Origin: JAJFJD01 sp965228425
Lineage (GTDB): Bacteria; Pseudomonadota; Alphaproteobacteria; UBA8366
DNA: 64,000 nt
Direction of reading: 5' to 3'
Assembly: GCA_965228425.1 (NCBI GenBank)
Contig: OZ245815.1
Location: 3,782,001-3,846,000 of the forward strand
The notes under the pieces: generated by a model
Database searches by the model: none
The model's input: the letters and a program-made list of their open reading frames with translations, nothing else
Told to the model about the DNA's origin: nothing
In this document: positions 36,980 through 45,045 of the stretch, in pieces
Layout: each line of letters begins with the position of its first letter
Numbering within the stretch: the first letter of the stretch is position 1
Translations under genes and position numbers: made by a program

Positions 36980-37879
36980 ATGCGACCCATCGAATGGCTT
37001 CAACTGTTCCTTCTCTCGTTGCTCTGGGGCGGATCATTTTTCTGCGTCGCGATCGCGGTCACGGAACTGCCGCCGCTCACCGTAGCGCTTGCGCGGGTCG
37101 GCCTTGCCGCCGCGGTGATGGTGGCCGTCGTTTACATCGCCGGCGACCGACTTCCCGTCCGGCTGTCGGATTGGACCTTGCTTGCAGCGATGGGTCTGCT
37201 CAACAACGCGATTCCGTTCACCGCTATTTCTTGGGCCCAAGTCCACATCGATAGCGGCCTCGCCTCGATCCTGAATGCCACCACCCCTTTCTTCACCGTC
37301 CTGCTGGCGCATCTCCTGACGCGCGACGAACGCATGACGCCAGCAAAGCTATTTGGCGTTCTGATCGGTCTGGCCGGCGTCGTTGCCCTGATCGGACCGG
37401 CCGCGCTCGACGGTCTCGGTGTCGACGGCCTGGCGCAGGGCGCGATCTTGATCGGCGCGATGTCCTATGCGCTCGCCGGTATTCACGGAAAGCGGCTCAA
37501 GCATCTGAGCAGTCCCGTCGCGGCCGCAGGTATGCTGGTCGCCAGTACGGTGATCTTGTTTCCCGTCACGCTCGTGATCGATCCGCCACTCACCGCAACG
37601 CCAAGCGCCCGAGCGGTTGCCGCCATCATCGTCCTGGCAGTCTTCAGCACGGGACTGGCCTATATCCTCTACTTTCGGATTCTGCGCGCCGCCGGTGCGA
37701 CGAACGTCCTATTGGTCACATTCTTGGTGCCCGTCAGCGCCCTGACACTCGGCATACTGATCCTCGACGAAACGCTGACCTTGCCTGCGATGCTCGGCAT
37801 GGCCTTGATCTTCATCGGATTGGGCGCGGTGGATGGCCGGATTTTCAAACGCCTTCGCATCCGCAAGATCCCAGGCTAA
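36980..37879 (+). CDS. EamA/DMT family transporter
   Basis: A 299-aa protein with ten predicted helices in two EamA repeats (SLLWGGSFFCVAIAVTELPPLTVALARVG; later AIIVLAVFSTGLAYILYFRIL and LGILILDETLTLPAMLGMALIFIGL). It is a drug/metabolite or amino-acid exporter by family; the substrate is unknown. It lies 41 bp ahead of the aldo/keto reductase gene and may be co-transcribed with it. Confidence 0.88.
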   Translation: MRPIEWLQLFLLSLLWGGSFFCVAIAVTELPPLTVALARVGLAAAVMVAVVYIAGDRLPVRLSDWTLLAAMGLLNNAIPFTAISWAQVHIDSGLASILNATTPFFTVLLAHLLTRDERMTPAKLFGVLIGLAGVVALIGPAALDGLGVDGLAQGAILIGAMSYALAGIHGKRLKHLSSPVAAAGMLVASTVILFPVTLVIDPPLTATPSARAVAAIIVLAVFSTGLAYILYFRILRAAGATNVLLVTFLVPVSALTLGILILDETLTLPAMLGMALIFIGLGAVDGRIFKRLRIRKIPG

Positions 37880-37919
37880 CCCCCTGCCCCGACTGGCGCG
37901 CGTTTGCTACAGTCCGCGG

Positions 37920-38873
37920 ATGACTGATCGCCCGACCAACGCCCCCGTGCGGCCAATCACCCGAAAAACATTCCTCGAAATGTCGGCCGCGGCCGCTGGA
38001 TCCGCCCTGGTCGGCGCCGGGAGCCCCGCCATGGCAAATCTACCCAAGCTCGACACGCGCCCCATACCCAGCAGCGGCGAACCGTTGCCGGTCATCGGAT
38101 TCGGGACCTGGCAGGCCTTCGATATCGGCGACAACCCGACCGCCCGAGCCGAACGCGAAAATGTCCTCAGGCTGCTGTTCGAGGCCGGCGGCAAACTCAT
38201 CGATTCCTCGCCGATGTATGGCCGGTCGGAAGGGGTCGTCGGCGATCTGCTGGCCAAGATGGGCGCGCGCGACAAGGCCTTCCTCGCCACCAAGGTCTGG
38301 ACCTGGGGCCGCGAACAGGGCATCGGGCAGATGGAACAGTCGATGGCGCGGTTCAGGGCTGACACCATCGACTTGATGCAAATTCACAATCTGGTCGACT
38401 GGCGGACTCATCTGAAAACCCTCCGCGCGTGGAAAGAACAGAAGCGGTTCCGCTATATCGGCATCACCCACCACACGGATGCCGCGCTGGACGACCTCAT
38501 GGCGGTGATGCAGACCGAGCCGATCGATTTCGTGCAGATGGCCTACTCAATCCGGGGACGCAACGCCGAGGACCGCCTGCTGCCGCTGGCGGCTGACAAA
38601 GGTATCGCGGTCATCGTCAACCGGCCCTACGACGGCGGGGGGGCCTTCCGTGCGGTGCGCACCGAAACCCTGCCGGGATGGGCACCGGAATTCGGGATCG
38701 CGAGCTGGGGGCAGTTCTTCCTCAAATACATCCTGTCCCATCCCGCGGTGACCTGCGTCATCCCCGGCACCAGCAAGGTGGAATACGCGGTCGATAACCT
38801 GGCAGCCGGCCACGGCCGCTTGCCCGACGCCGCGACCCGCGCCAAGATGATCGAGATAATGACCGGCGACTGA
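37920..38873 (+). CDS. Aldo/keto reductase with N-terminal export-like signal
   Basis: 317 aa. Residues about 14-40 (TRKTFLEMSAAAAGSALVGAGSPAMA) look like a Tat-type signal with RK in place of RR. The mature part is an AKR barrel: PLPVIGFGTWQAFD, LIDSSPMYGRSEGVVGDLL (catalytic Asp and Tyr), FLATKVWTW (Lys), LMQIHNLVDW (His), and the C-terminal SHPAVTCVIPGTSKVEYAVDN. The start is ATG 37920; the frame to 37833 lies inside the upstream gene. It heads a run of same-strand genes leading to the selenoprotein. Confidence 0.87.
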   Translation: MTDRPTNAPVRPITRKTFLEMSAAAAGSALVGAGSPAMANLPKLDTRPIPSSGEPLPVIGFGTWQAFDIGDNPTARAERENVLRLLFEAGGKLIDSSPMYGRSEGVVGDLLAKMGARDKAFLATKVWTWGREQGIGQMEQSMARFRADTIDLMQIHNLVDWRTHLKTLRAWKEQKRFRYIGITHHTDAALDDLMAVMQTEPIDFVQMAYSIRGRNAEDRLLPLAADKGIAVIVNRPYDGGGAFRAVRTETLPGWAPEFGIASWGQFFLKYILSHPAVTCVIPGTSKVEYAVDNLAAGHGRLPDAATRAKMIEIMTGD

Positions 38874-38934
38874 CGCCGCGGGTTGCCGACAAACGCCAAT
38901 AGCCCGATAAGACAGCACCGGAGACCGAGCCCGC

Positions 38935-40377
38935 ATGACCGACCCGACCGATGGCCTGATCGTCGTCGTGAAACGCGACTGCCCCACCTGCACCCTGATC
39001 GAGCCGGTTTTGCAACAGATCGCCGGCGGCGGCGAACCCTGCGCGGTTTACACCCAGGACGACCCGGACTTTCCGGCCGGGATCGACGGCGTCATCGACG
39101 ATACGGCGCTGGAACAGTCCTTTCGCCGCAACATCGAGATCGTGCCGACGCTGATCCGCCTGCGCGGCGGCGCGGAGGTCGAGCGGCGCATCGGATGGCA
39201 TCGGGGCGAATGGCAGGAATTGACCGGCTTGGATGCACTCGGCGAAGGCCTGCCGGAGCAACAGCCCGGCTGCGGTTCCAAGAGCACCGATCCCGGCATG
39301 CCGGAAAAGCTGCAGGCCAAATACGGCGACATGCTCGCCGCCCGCCTCGTCGAGGTCTCGCCGCTCGAAGACCCGATGGAAGTGTGTTTCGAGCGCGGCT
39401 GGAGCGACGGGCTGCCGGTTACCCCGCCGACCGACGAACGAATCATCCGCATGCTGTCGGGCACCGACCGGGACCCGAAGGAGGTGGTCGGCCTGATCCC
39501 GCCGAACCTGTCGGAATGCACCGTGGAGAAGGTTGCGATCAACGCGGTCATGGCGGGCTGCAAGCCGGAATACATGCCCGTCGTGCTGGCCGCCGTGGAA
39601 ACCGCGCTGCACCCGGATTTCTCCATGCACGGCTTGCTCTGCACCACCTATTTCTCCGGCCCGGTGGTTATCGTGAACGGCCCGATCACGACGCGGATCG
39701 GCATGAATTCGGGCCTCAATGCCCTGGGTCAGGGCAACCGGGCCAACCTCACCATCGGCCGGACACTGCAGTTGATCATCCGCAACGTGGGCGGCGGCGT
39801 GCCGGGCGAGATCGACCGCTCGGCGTTGGGCAATCCCGGAAAGCTGTCCTTCTGTTTCGCCGAAGACGAGTCCGACCCGGAATGGGAGCCGCTGTCGGTC
39901 TGGCGTGGGTTCGAGCCGGGCGCATCGACCGTCACCTTGTTCCACGGAGACGGCGTCCAGCCGTTTTCCGACAACGCCTCCCGCACGCCGGAGGAGCTCT
40001 GCCGTTCCTTCGCGACATCGCTAAACGTCGTCGGCCACAGCAAGATCGTGCAGGGCCCGAACGCGATTCTCGTCCTGACGCCGGAGCATTATGCCATCTT
40101 CCGGGATGCCGGCTGGGACCGCCGCCGTATCCTGGAAGGCCTGCATGAAGCGACGACGCGGCCGGGGAAAGACCTGGTCAAAGGGGCGCATGGCCTCGCC
40201 GAAGGCATCGATCCGAACCGCGCGGACGAGATGGTGCCCAAATTCTGGGTAGACCACGGATTGCTGGTCGTACGCGCGGGAGGCGACGCCGGCCTGTTTT
40301 CGGCTATTATCAGCGGATGGATCGGCGGGCGTTTCCACGACGACGTCCGCCCCGTAACCATGGAGATCAAATCATGA
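38935..40377 (+). CDS. Thioredoxin-like protein paired with the UGSC selenoprotein
   Basis: 480 aa in two parts. Residues about 8-100 look like a thioredoxin fold with a C16-P-T-C19 redox motif (VVVKRDCPTCTLIEPVLQQI) and the cis-Pro-like IVPTLIRL. Residues about 150-480 are a large domain that I do not recognise by function (ERGWSDGLPVTPPT, NAVMAGCKPEYMPVVLAAV, RNVGGGVPGEIDRSALG). Its stop overlaps the selenoprotein start by ATGA, so translation is coupled and the products probably work together: the CPTC domain could reduce the Sec centre. The catalytic reaction is unknown. Confidence 0.8.
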   Translation: MTDPTDGLIVVVKRDCPTCTLIEPVLQQIAGGGEPCAVYTQDDPDFPAGIDGVIDDTALEQSFRRNIEIVPTLIRLRGGAEVERRIGWHRGEWQELTGLDALGEGLPEQQPGCGSKSTDPGMPEKLQAKYGDMLAARLVEVSPLEDPMEVCFERGWSDGLPVTPPTDERIIRMLSGTDRDPKEVVGLIPPNLSECTVEKVAINAVMAGCKPEYMPVVLAAVETALHPDFSMHGLLCTTYFSGPVVIVNGPITTRIGMNSGLNALGQGNRANLTIGRTLQLIIRNVGGGVPGEIDRSALGNPGKLSFCFAEDESDPEWEPLSVWRGFEPGASTVTLFHGDGVQPFSDNASRTPEELCRSFATSLNVVGHSKIVQGPNAILVLTPEHYAIFRDAGWDRRRILEGLHEATTRPGKDLVKGAHGLAEGIDPNRADEMVPKFWVDHGLLVVRAGGDAGLFSAIISGWIGGRFHDDVRPVTMEIKS

Positions 40378-40901
40378 GCAACGCATTCACGATGCGCGAC
40401 CCGACCGGCGAAGCAGCGCCGGTGCAGCGGGAACGCGTCCGGCCGCCGCAATCGCTGGACGGCCTGACCATCGGGCTGCTGGATATCGGCAAGACCCGCA
40501 GCGACGAATTCCTGGATTCCATCGATGCCCTGCTGACGGAACGCGGCCACACGGTGAAGCGCTACGCCAAGCCAACCAATGCCAAGCCGGCCCCGGTGGA
40601 GGTGCTGCAGAGCCTGGCGACCGAGTGCGACCTCGTCGTCGAAGCGTTGGCCGATTGAGGTTCCTGCACGTCGTGCAGTTTGCATGACATGAAGGACCTG
40701 GACGGACGCGGCATTCCCGGCGCGATGATAGCCACCACCGAATTCGAGGACGCGGCCAACAAGCAAGGCACCGCCATCGGCTTCATGCCGGGCATGGTCT
40801 ACGTCCCGCACCCGATCCAGAACCGAACGGCCGAGGAGTTGAAGGAAATCGCCGCGAATGCGATCGCCCCGATCCTCGACAAGATCACCGCCGAGGGATA
40901 G
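40374..40901 (+). CDS. UGSC family selenoprotein (in-frame TGA read as selenocysteine)
   Basis: 175 aa with selenocysteine at residue 95, encoded by TGA 40656-40658. The upstream part (SLDGLTIGLLDIGKTRSDEF, LTERGHTVKRYAKPT, LATECDLVVEALAD) and downstream part (GSCTSCSLHDMKDLDGRGI, ATTEFEDAANKQG, MPGMVYVPHPIQNRT) are in the same frame and of similar composition. Joined, they give the Sec-Gly-Ser-Cys motif that names the family, followed by Cys-Thr-Ser-Cys. Without readthrough the second part would have to start at TTG 40680 with no ribosome binding site. A SECIS-like hairpin follows at 40670-40688. Likely role: redox or reductase chemistry at a U-x-x-C centre; the substrate is unknown. The SelA, SelB and SelC machinery is not in this window. 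Confidence 0.9.
40670..40688 (+). promoter_or_regulatory. Candidate bacterial SECIS element
   Basis: GTCGTGCA pairs with TGCATGAC (8 bp, one G-U) around the apical loop GTT at 40678-40680. The stem starts 11 nt after the TGA and the loop 19 nt after it, with G as the first loop base. Bacterial SECIS elements lie within the coding region just after the UGA, with a loop 16-37 nt downstream and a G in its first two positions, so this fits. A competing hairpin CTGCAC-GTC-GTGCAG (40664-40678) places the loop too close. Confidence 0.7.
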
Positions 40902-40927
40902 GGCGGGCCGAGCAAAGGAGGAAAAAC

Positions 40928-41704
40928 ATGAGTGTCACGCAACTGAAGTCGTCGTCATCGGTCCGCGATCAGGTCACCGAAGCGGAATGGCAGGCACGGG
41001 TCGATCTGGCCGCCGCGCATCGCGGTCTCGCCTATTACGGGGTCGCCGACCTGACGTATAACCATCTGTCGCTGCGGGTGCCGGGCGAGCCGGACAAGCT
41101 TCTGATCAAGCCCGCGGATTTCATTTTCGAAGAAGTGACGGCGTCCAGCCTCAACAAGTTCACCTTCGACGGCGAACCCGCGGACGGTCGCGACAAGCCG
41201 CTGCGCGGCGGCGGTCTCGTCATCCATGCCGGTATCTTGAAGGCGCGCGACGACATCGAAGCCGTGTTCCATACACATACACCCGCGGTGATGGGCGTGT
41301 CCGCGCACAAGGACGGCCTGCTGCCGATCAACCAGCACGCCATGCGGTTTTTCGAACGGATCGTGTATCACGATTTCGGCGGGTTCGAGTTCGATATGGA
41401 TATGCGCGCTCCGTTGATGAAGGATCTGGGAAAAGCCCATGTCGCCATCCTGCGCAACCACGGTTCCCTGATCTGCGGCCGCACGCTGAAGGAAGCCTTC
41501 ACGCTGCACCACATGCTGGATATGGCCTGCCAGGGCCAGGTGGCGGCGCTATCGGCCGGCGACGGCAATTACAAAACGATCCCGCGCGACGTCTGCCTGT
41601 TCGCCCGCGACCAGATCGAGAATCTGGAGCACGCGGCAGGCAACAAGGACTGGCCCGCCGTGATGCGGCTCGCCGAACGGCTGGACCCGGGCTTCAAGGA
41701 GTAA
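40928..41704 (+). CDS. Class II aldolase/adducin family protein
   Basis: 258 aa. Zinc-ligand segments are FHTHTPAVMG and, further on, the H in RNHGSLICGRT; the N-terminal YNHLSLRVPGEPDKLLIKPADFIFEEV is typical of the aldolase II fold. Members are fuculose-phosphate aldolases, decarboxylases or non-catalytic adducin-like proteins. AAGGAGG precedes the ATG. It lies 26 bp after the selenoprotein gene and is probably in the same operon, so it may act on the same metabolite. Confidence 0.9.
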   Translation: MSVTQLKSSSSVRDQVTEAEWQARVDLAAAHRGLAYYGVADLTYNHLSLRVPGEPDKLLIKPADFIFEEVTASSLNKFTFDGEPADGRDKPLRGGGLVIHAGILKARDDIEAVFHTHTPAVMGVSAHKDGLLPINQHAMRFFERIVYHDFGGFEFDMDMRAPLMKDLGKAHVAILRNHGSLICGRTLKEAFTLHHMLDMACQGQVAALSAGDGNYKTIPRDVCLFARDQIENLEHAAGNKDWPAVMRLAERLDPGFKE

Positions 41705-41732
41705 GCCCAGCCGTCACCGCTGGTGCCGACCG

Positions 41733-42284
41733 ATGATCCGTCTCGAGACCGAGCGGCTGATTCTGCGCGGCTGGGAAGAGCGCGATGTCGCGCCCTTCGC
41801 CGCGATGAACGCGGACGCCCGGGTGATGGAATATTTTCCATCGGTCCTGACCGCCGCGGAGTCCCGGACGGTATTCGACCGATTGTCCGCCGGGGCCATT
41901 GAGCACGGCTTCCATTTCCAGCCGATCGAGGAGAAGGCGTCCGGCAAATTCGCCGGATTCGTCGGCATCGCGCCCGTGCCGCCCAATCTGCCCTTCGCGC
42001 CGGCGGTCGAGATCGGCTGGCGCTTGCCGGTGGACTATTGGGGAAAGGGCTACGCCACCGAAGCAGCGACAGCATGGCTCGACCACGCCTTCCATGCGCT
42101 CAGGTTGGACGAGGTCGTCTCCTTCGCGGTGGAGACGAACCGGCGCTCGCGCGCCGTCATGAAGCGCATCGGGATGACGCAGGATACCGGCGGCAGTTTT
42201 CCGCATCCCGCACTCGCGGCGGATCATCCGCTCGCGCTTCATGTGTTGTATCGGATAACCCGGGGAGACTTCGCCGGCCCATGA
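41733..42284 (+). CDS. GNAT family N-acetyltransferase (RimJ/RimL type)
   Basis: 183 aa: LETERLILRGWEERDVAPFAAMN at the N-terminus, EIGWRLPVDYWGKGYATEAATAWLDHAF (acetyl-CoA loop G-x-G-x-A) and VETNRRSRAVMKRIGM. It acetylates an amine on a protein or small molecule. It lies 28 bp downstream of the aldolase gene. Confidence 0.92.
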   Translation: MIRLETERLILRGWEERDVAPFAAMNADARVMEYFPSVLTAAESRTVFDRLSAGAIEHGFHFQPIEEKASGKFAGFVGIAPVPPNLPFAPAVEIGWRLPVDYWGKGYATEAATAWLDHAFHALRLDEVVSFAVETNRRSRAVMKRIGMTQDTGGSFPHPALAADHPLALHVLYRITRGDFAGP

Positions 42285-42287
42285 GGG

Positions 42288-43553
42288 TCAGGTCTTGGTT
42301 TCGTGTTCCACCTGCGGCGGCGCGTCGCGGTCGCCCGGCAGCGCCCGCGGCTTCAGGAGGGCGATCGCCAGCGGCCCGATCATCATGACGACGGCGATAT
42401 GCCCGAAGGCCAGGCCCCAGTTCATCACCGTCTCGCCGCCCAGCAGGTCCAGCAACACGCCCAGCACCAACGGCCCGATGAAGCCGCCGCCGTAGCCCAT
42501 GACCGCATGCACCGCGAGGGTCGCTCCGCGCTTGCCCGGCACCGCGCTGCCGACGCTGCCGGCAGTCAGGGACGACGAATCCGCGTAGATTACGATGTTG
42601 TAGAACAAGCAGATACCGGCCGCGACGCCGTAGCCCAGCCCCGCGCTGAACCCGACGACCAGCGCTGCGGCCATCGACATCGTCATCACCAGCATTATCC
42701 ATCGCTTGCGGCCGAGACGGATCGCCATCTCGTTGCCGATCACGCTGCTGGCGGTGCCGAACAATTCCATCAACATCGCCACAACGGTCGGCACCAGGAA
42801 ATTCGGCGGCCCATCCCCTTGCGCCGCGGTGAAGACCAGGAAGGTCACCACCCATGACCGCACGGTGAACATCTCCCAGGTGTGGACGCAATACCCGATG
42901 GCGTACGCCATCGTCGACTTGTTGCGAAGGACCGGGCCGAAATCCATCACGCGGACCTCCTCGGCCGGCGGCGCGGGCGGCCGCGACGGCACCAGCAGCG
43001 CCATGATCAACAGCGCGCATGCACTGCCCGCCGCCGAAATCAGAAAGGCACCGTGCCAATCGAACCATGTCGCGGCCCCGCCGGCGATGACGAAGGAGAG
43101 CGATCCGCCCGCGCCGATGCTGGCCGCATGAAACGCAACCGCGCGCGACTGCGCCGGCCCTTCGATGAGGTCGGCCAGAACCTTCAGGCCGACCATATAG
43201 GTACCCGCCCAACCGATTCCCGCCAACGTCCGGAACAGCAGACCGCTCCAGAACTCGCTGGCCACCAGCGCCATGCCGAGATGCGAGGCGGTCGTCAGCG
43301 TGACGGCGCAGAGATAAACGCGTTTCGGGTCGATCCGGTCGGTCACCGGCAGGATGAGGACAACCGCCACCGCATAGGCGCCGAAGATCACACCCGACAG
43401 CCATCCCGCATCGGTATGCGTCAGGTACCATTCGCGGAAGAAGGTCGGCAACAGGGCGGCGAAGGTGAAGGCACCGATCTGCGCAAGCGTCTGCGCGAAG
43501 CAGACGGCGGCGATCAAGAAGGGCGCTGAGGGCCGTCCGCTACCGGGTGTCAT
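42288..43553 (-). CDS. MFS transporter
   Basis: A 421-aa, about 12-helix major facilitator (LTHTDAGWLSGVIFGAYAVAVVLILPVTDRIDPKRVYL, VLRNKSTMAYAIGYCVHTWEMFTVRSW). It is of the same general type as the protein at 889-2094, including the HTWEMF/HNWELI segment in the middle, which suggests paralogues. The substrate is unknown. It converges with the GNAT gene. Confidence 0.87.
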   Translation of the reverse strand: MTPGSGRPSAPFLIAAVCFAQTLAQIGAFTFAALLPTFFREWYLTHTDAGWLSGVIFGAYAVAVVLILPVTDRIDPKRVYLCAVTLTTASHLGMALVASEFWSGLLFRTLAGIGWAGTYMVGLKVLADLIEGPAQSRAVAFHAASIGAGGSLSFVIAGGAATWFDWHGAFLISAAGSACALLIMALLVPSRPPAPPAEEVRVMDFGPVLRNKSTMAYAIGYCVHTWEMFTVRSWVVTFLVFTAAQGDGPPNFLVPTVVAMLMELFGTASSVIGNEMAIRLGRKRWIMLVMTMSMAAALVVGFSAGLGYGVAAGICLFYNIVIYADSSSLTAGSVGSAVPGKRGATLAVHAVMGYGGGFIGPLVLGVLLDLLGGETVMNWGLAFGHIAVVMMIGPLAIALLKPRALPGDRDAPPQVEHETKT

Positions 43554-43567
43554 GATGTCACATCATG

Positions 43568-45022
43568 TCAGCCGTCGAGCTTCTTGCGCAACACCTCGTT
43601 GACCAGTTTCGGGTTGGCTTTGCCCTGGCTCGCCTTCATCACCTGTCCGACGAACCAGCCGATGACTTTGGCGTTGCCGCCCTTGTATTGCGCGACGTTG
43701 TCGGGGTTGTCGGCGATAATCGTATCGATGATTCCCTCGATCTCGCCGGTGTCGGTGATCTGCTTCAGACCCTTTTCCTCGACGATCGAGGCGGCGTCCT
43801 TACTCGTCTCGAACATCTCGTTGAAGACGTCCTTGGCGATGCGCCCGGAAATCGTATCGTCGGCGATCAAGTCGATCAGCCCGCCCAATGCGCCGGCGGA
43901 AACCGGGGAGTCTGCGATCGCGGTATCGGCCTTGTTGAGCCGCCCGAACAGTTCGGACATCACCCAGTTGGCGGCCAGCTTCGGGTCCCGCCCCTTCGCC
44001 ACCGTCTCGTAGAATTCGGCGGTCTCGCGCTCGGCGACCAAAACACTCGCGTCGTAGGGCGACAGGCCGTAGTCGTCGATGAATCGCGCTTTCTTCTGAT
44101 CAGGCAGTTCCGGCAACGTCTGCTTCAACTGGTCGACGAAGCTCTGCTCCAGGTCCACCGGCAGCAAATCCGGATCCGGGAAATAGCGGTAGTCGTGCGC
44201 GTCTTCCTTGGTGCGCATGGAGCGGGTCTCGCCGCGGTCCGGATCGTAGAGGCGGGTTTCCTGGTCGATCGCGCCGCCATCCTCGATGATCTCGATCTGG
44301 CGCGCGGCCTCGTGGTCGATGGCCTGGCGCACGAAGCGGATCGAGTTGACGTTCTTGATCTCGCAGCGGGTGCCGAGCTCCTCGCCCGGCCGGCGCACCG
44401 ACACGTTCACATCGGCGCGCATCGATCCTTCCTGCATGTTGCCGTCGCAGGCGCCGATATAGCGCAGGATCGAGCGAATCTTTTCGATATAGGCGGCGGC
44501 TTCGTCGGCGGAGCGCATATCCGGCTTTGACACGATCTCCATAAGCGTGACGCCGGAACGGTTCAGGTCGATATAGGATTGCGTCGGATGCAGGTCATGC
44601 ACCGACTTGCCCGCATCCTGTTCCAGGTGCAGGCGTTCGATGCCCACGGTCTTGGTGCTGCCGTCCGGCAGGTCGATGACGATCTCGCCCTCGCCGATGA
44701 TTGGCTCTTCATACTGCGATATCTGGTAGCCCTGCGGCAGGTCCGGGTAGAAATAGTTTTTCCGCGCGAAAACCGAATGCAGCCGTACTTCCGCATTCAA
44801 CGCGAGCCCTGTGCGAACTGCCTGCTCGATGCTGCGCTCGTTTACAACCGGCAGCATGCCCGGCATCGCCGCGTCGACCAGGCTGACCTGGGTGTTGGGG
44901 TCGGCTCCGAAGGCCGTCGACGCGCCGGAGAAAAGCTTGGCTTCCGCGGTGACCTGCGCGTGAATTTCCAGCCCGATCACCATTTCCCAATCGCCTGTGC
45001 GTCCTTTCATGAGACTGGCCAT
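43568..45022 (-). CDS. gatB: Aspartyl/glutamyl-tRNA amidotransferase subunit B
   Basis: 484 aa, the standard GatB length: WEMVIGLEIHAQVTAEAKLFSGA, DAAMPGMLPVVN, GYQISQYEEPI, YIDLNRSGVTLMEIVSKPDMRS. The C-terminal YqeY-like tail ends in NPKLVNEVLRKKL. With GatA and GatC it converts Glu-tRNA(Gln) and Asp-tRNA(Asn) to the amidated forms. It is the last gene of the gatC-gatA-gatB operon. Confidence 0.97.
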   Translation of the reverse strand: MASLMKGRTGDWEMVIGLEIHAQVTAEAKLFSGASTAFGADPNTQVSLVDAAMPGMLPVVNERSIEQAVRTGLALNAEVRLHSVFARKNYFYPDLPQGYQISQYEEPIIGEGEIVIDLPDGSTKTVGIERLHLEQDAGKSVHDLHPTQSYIDLNRSGVTLMEIVSKPDMRSADEAAAYIEKIRSILRYIGACDGNMQEGSMRADVNVSVRRPGEELGTRCEIKNVNSIRFVRQAIDHEAARQIEIIEDGGAIDQETRLYDPDRGETRSMRTKEDAHDYRYFPDPDLLPVDLEQSFVDQLKQTLPELPDQKKARFIDDYGLSPYDASVLVAERETAEFYETVAKGRDPKLAANWVMSELFGRLNKADTAIADSPVSAGALGGLIDLIADDTISGRIAKDVFNEMFETSKDAASIVEEKGLKQITDTGEIEGIIDTIIADNPDNVAQYKGGNAKVIGWFVGQVMKASQGKANPKLVNEVLRKKLDG

Positions 45023-45045
45023 GTCCCGTTTCCTTTCCCTGCGCC

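Noticed and set aside
40664..40678. Hairpin CTGCAC-GTC-GTGCAG as the SECIS
   Set aside because: Its loop is only 11 nt after the UGA, nearer than bacterial SECIS elements allow; the overlapping hairpin at 40670-40688 fits better.
40680..40901. Separate 73-aa gene starting at TTG 40680
   Set aside because: No ribosome binding site, and the frame continues upstream through a single TGA into the UGSC protein; it is the C-terminal part of the selenoprotein.
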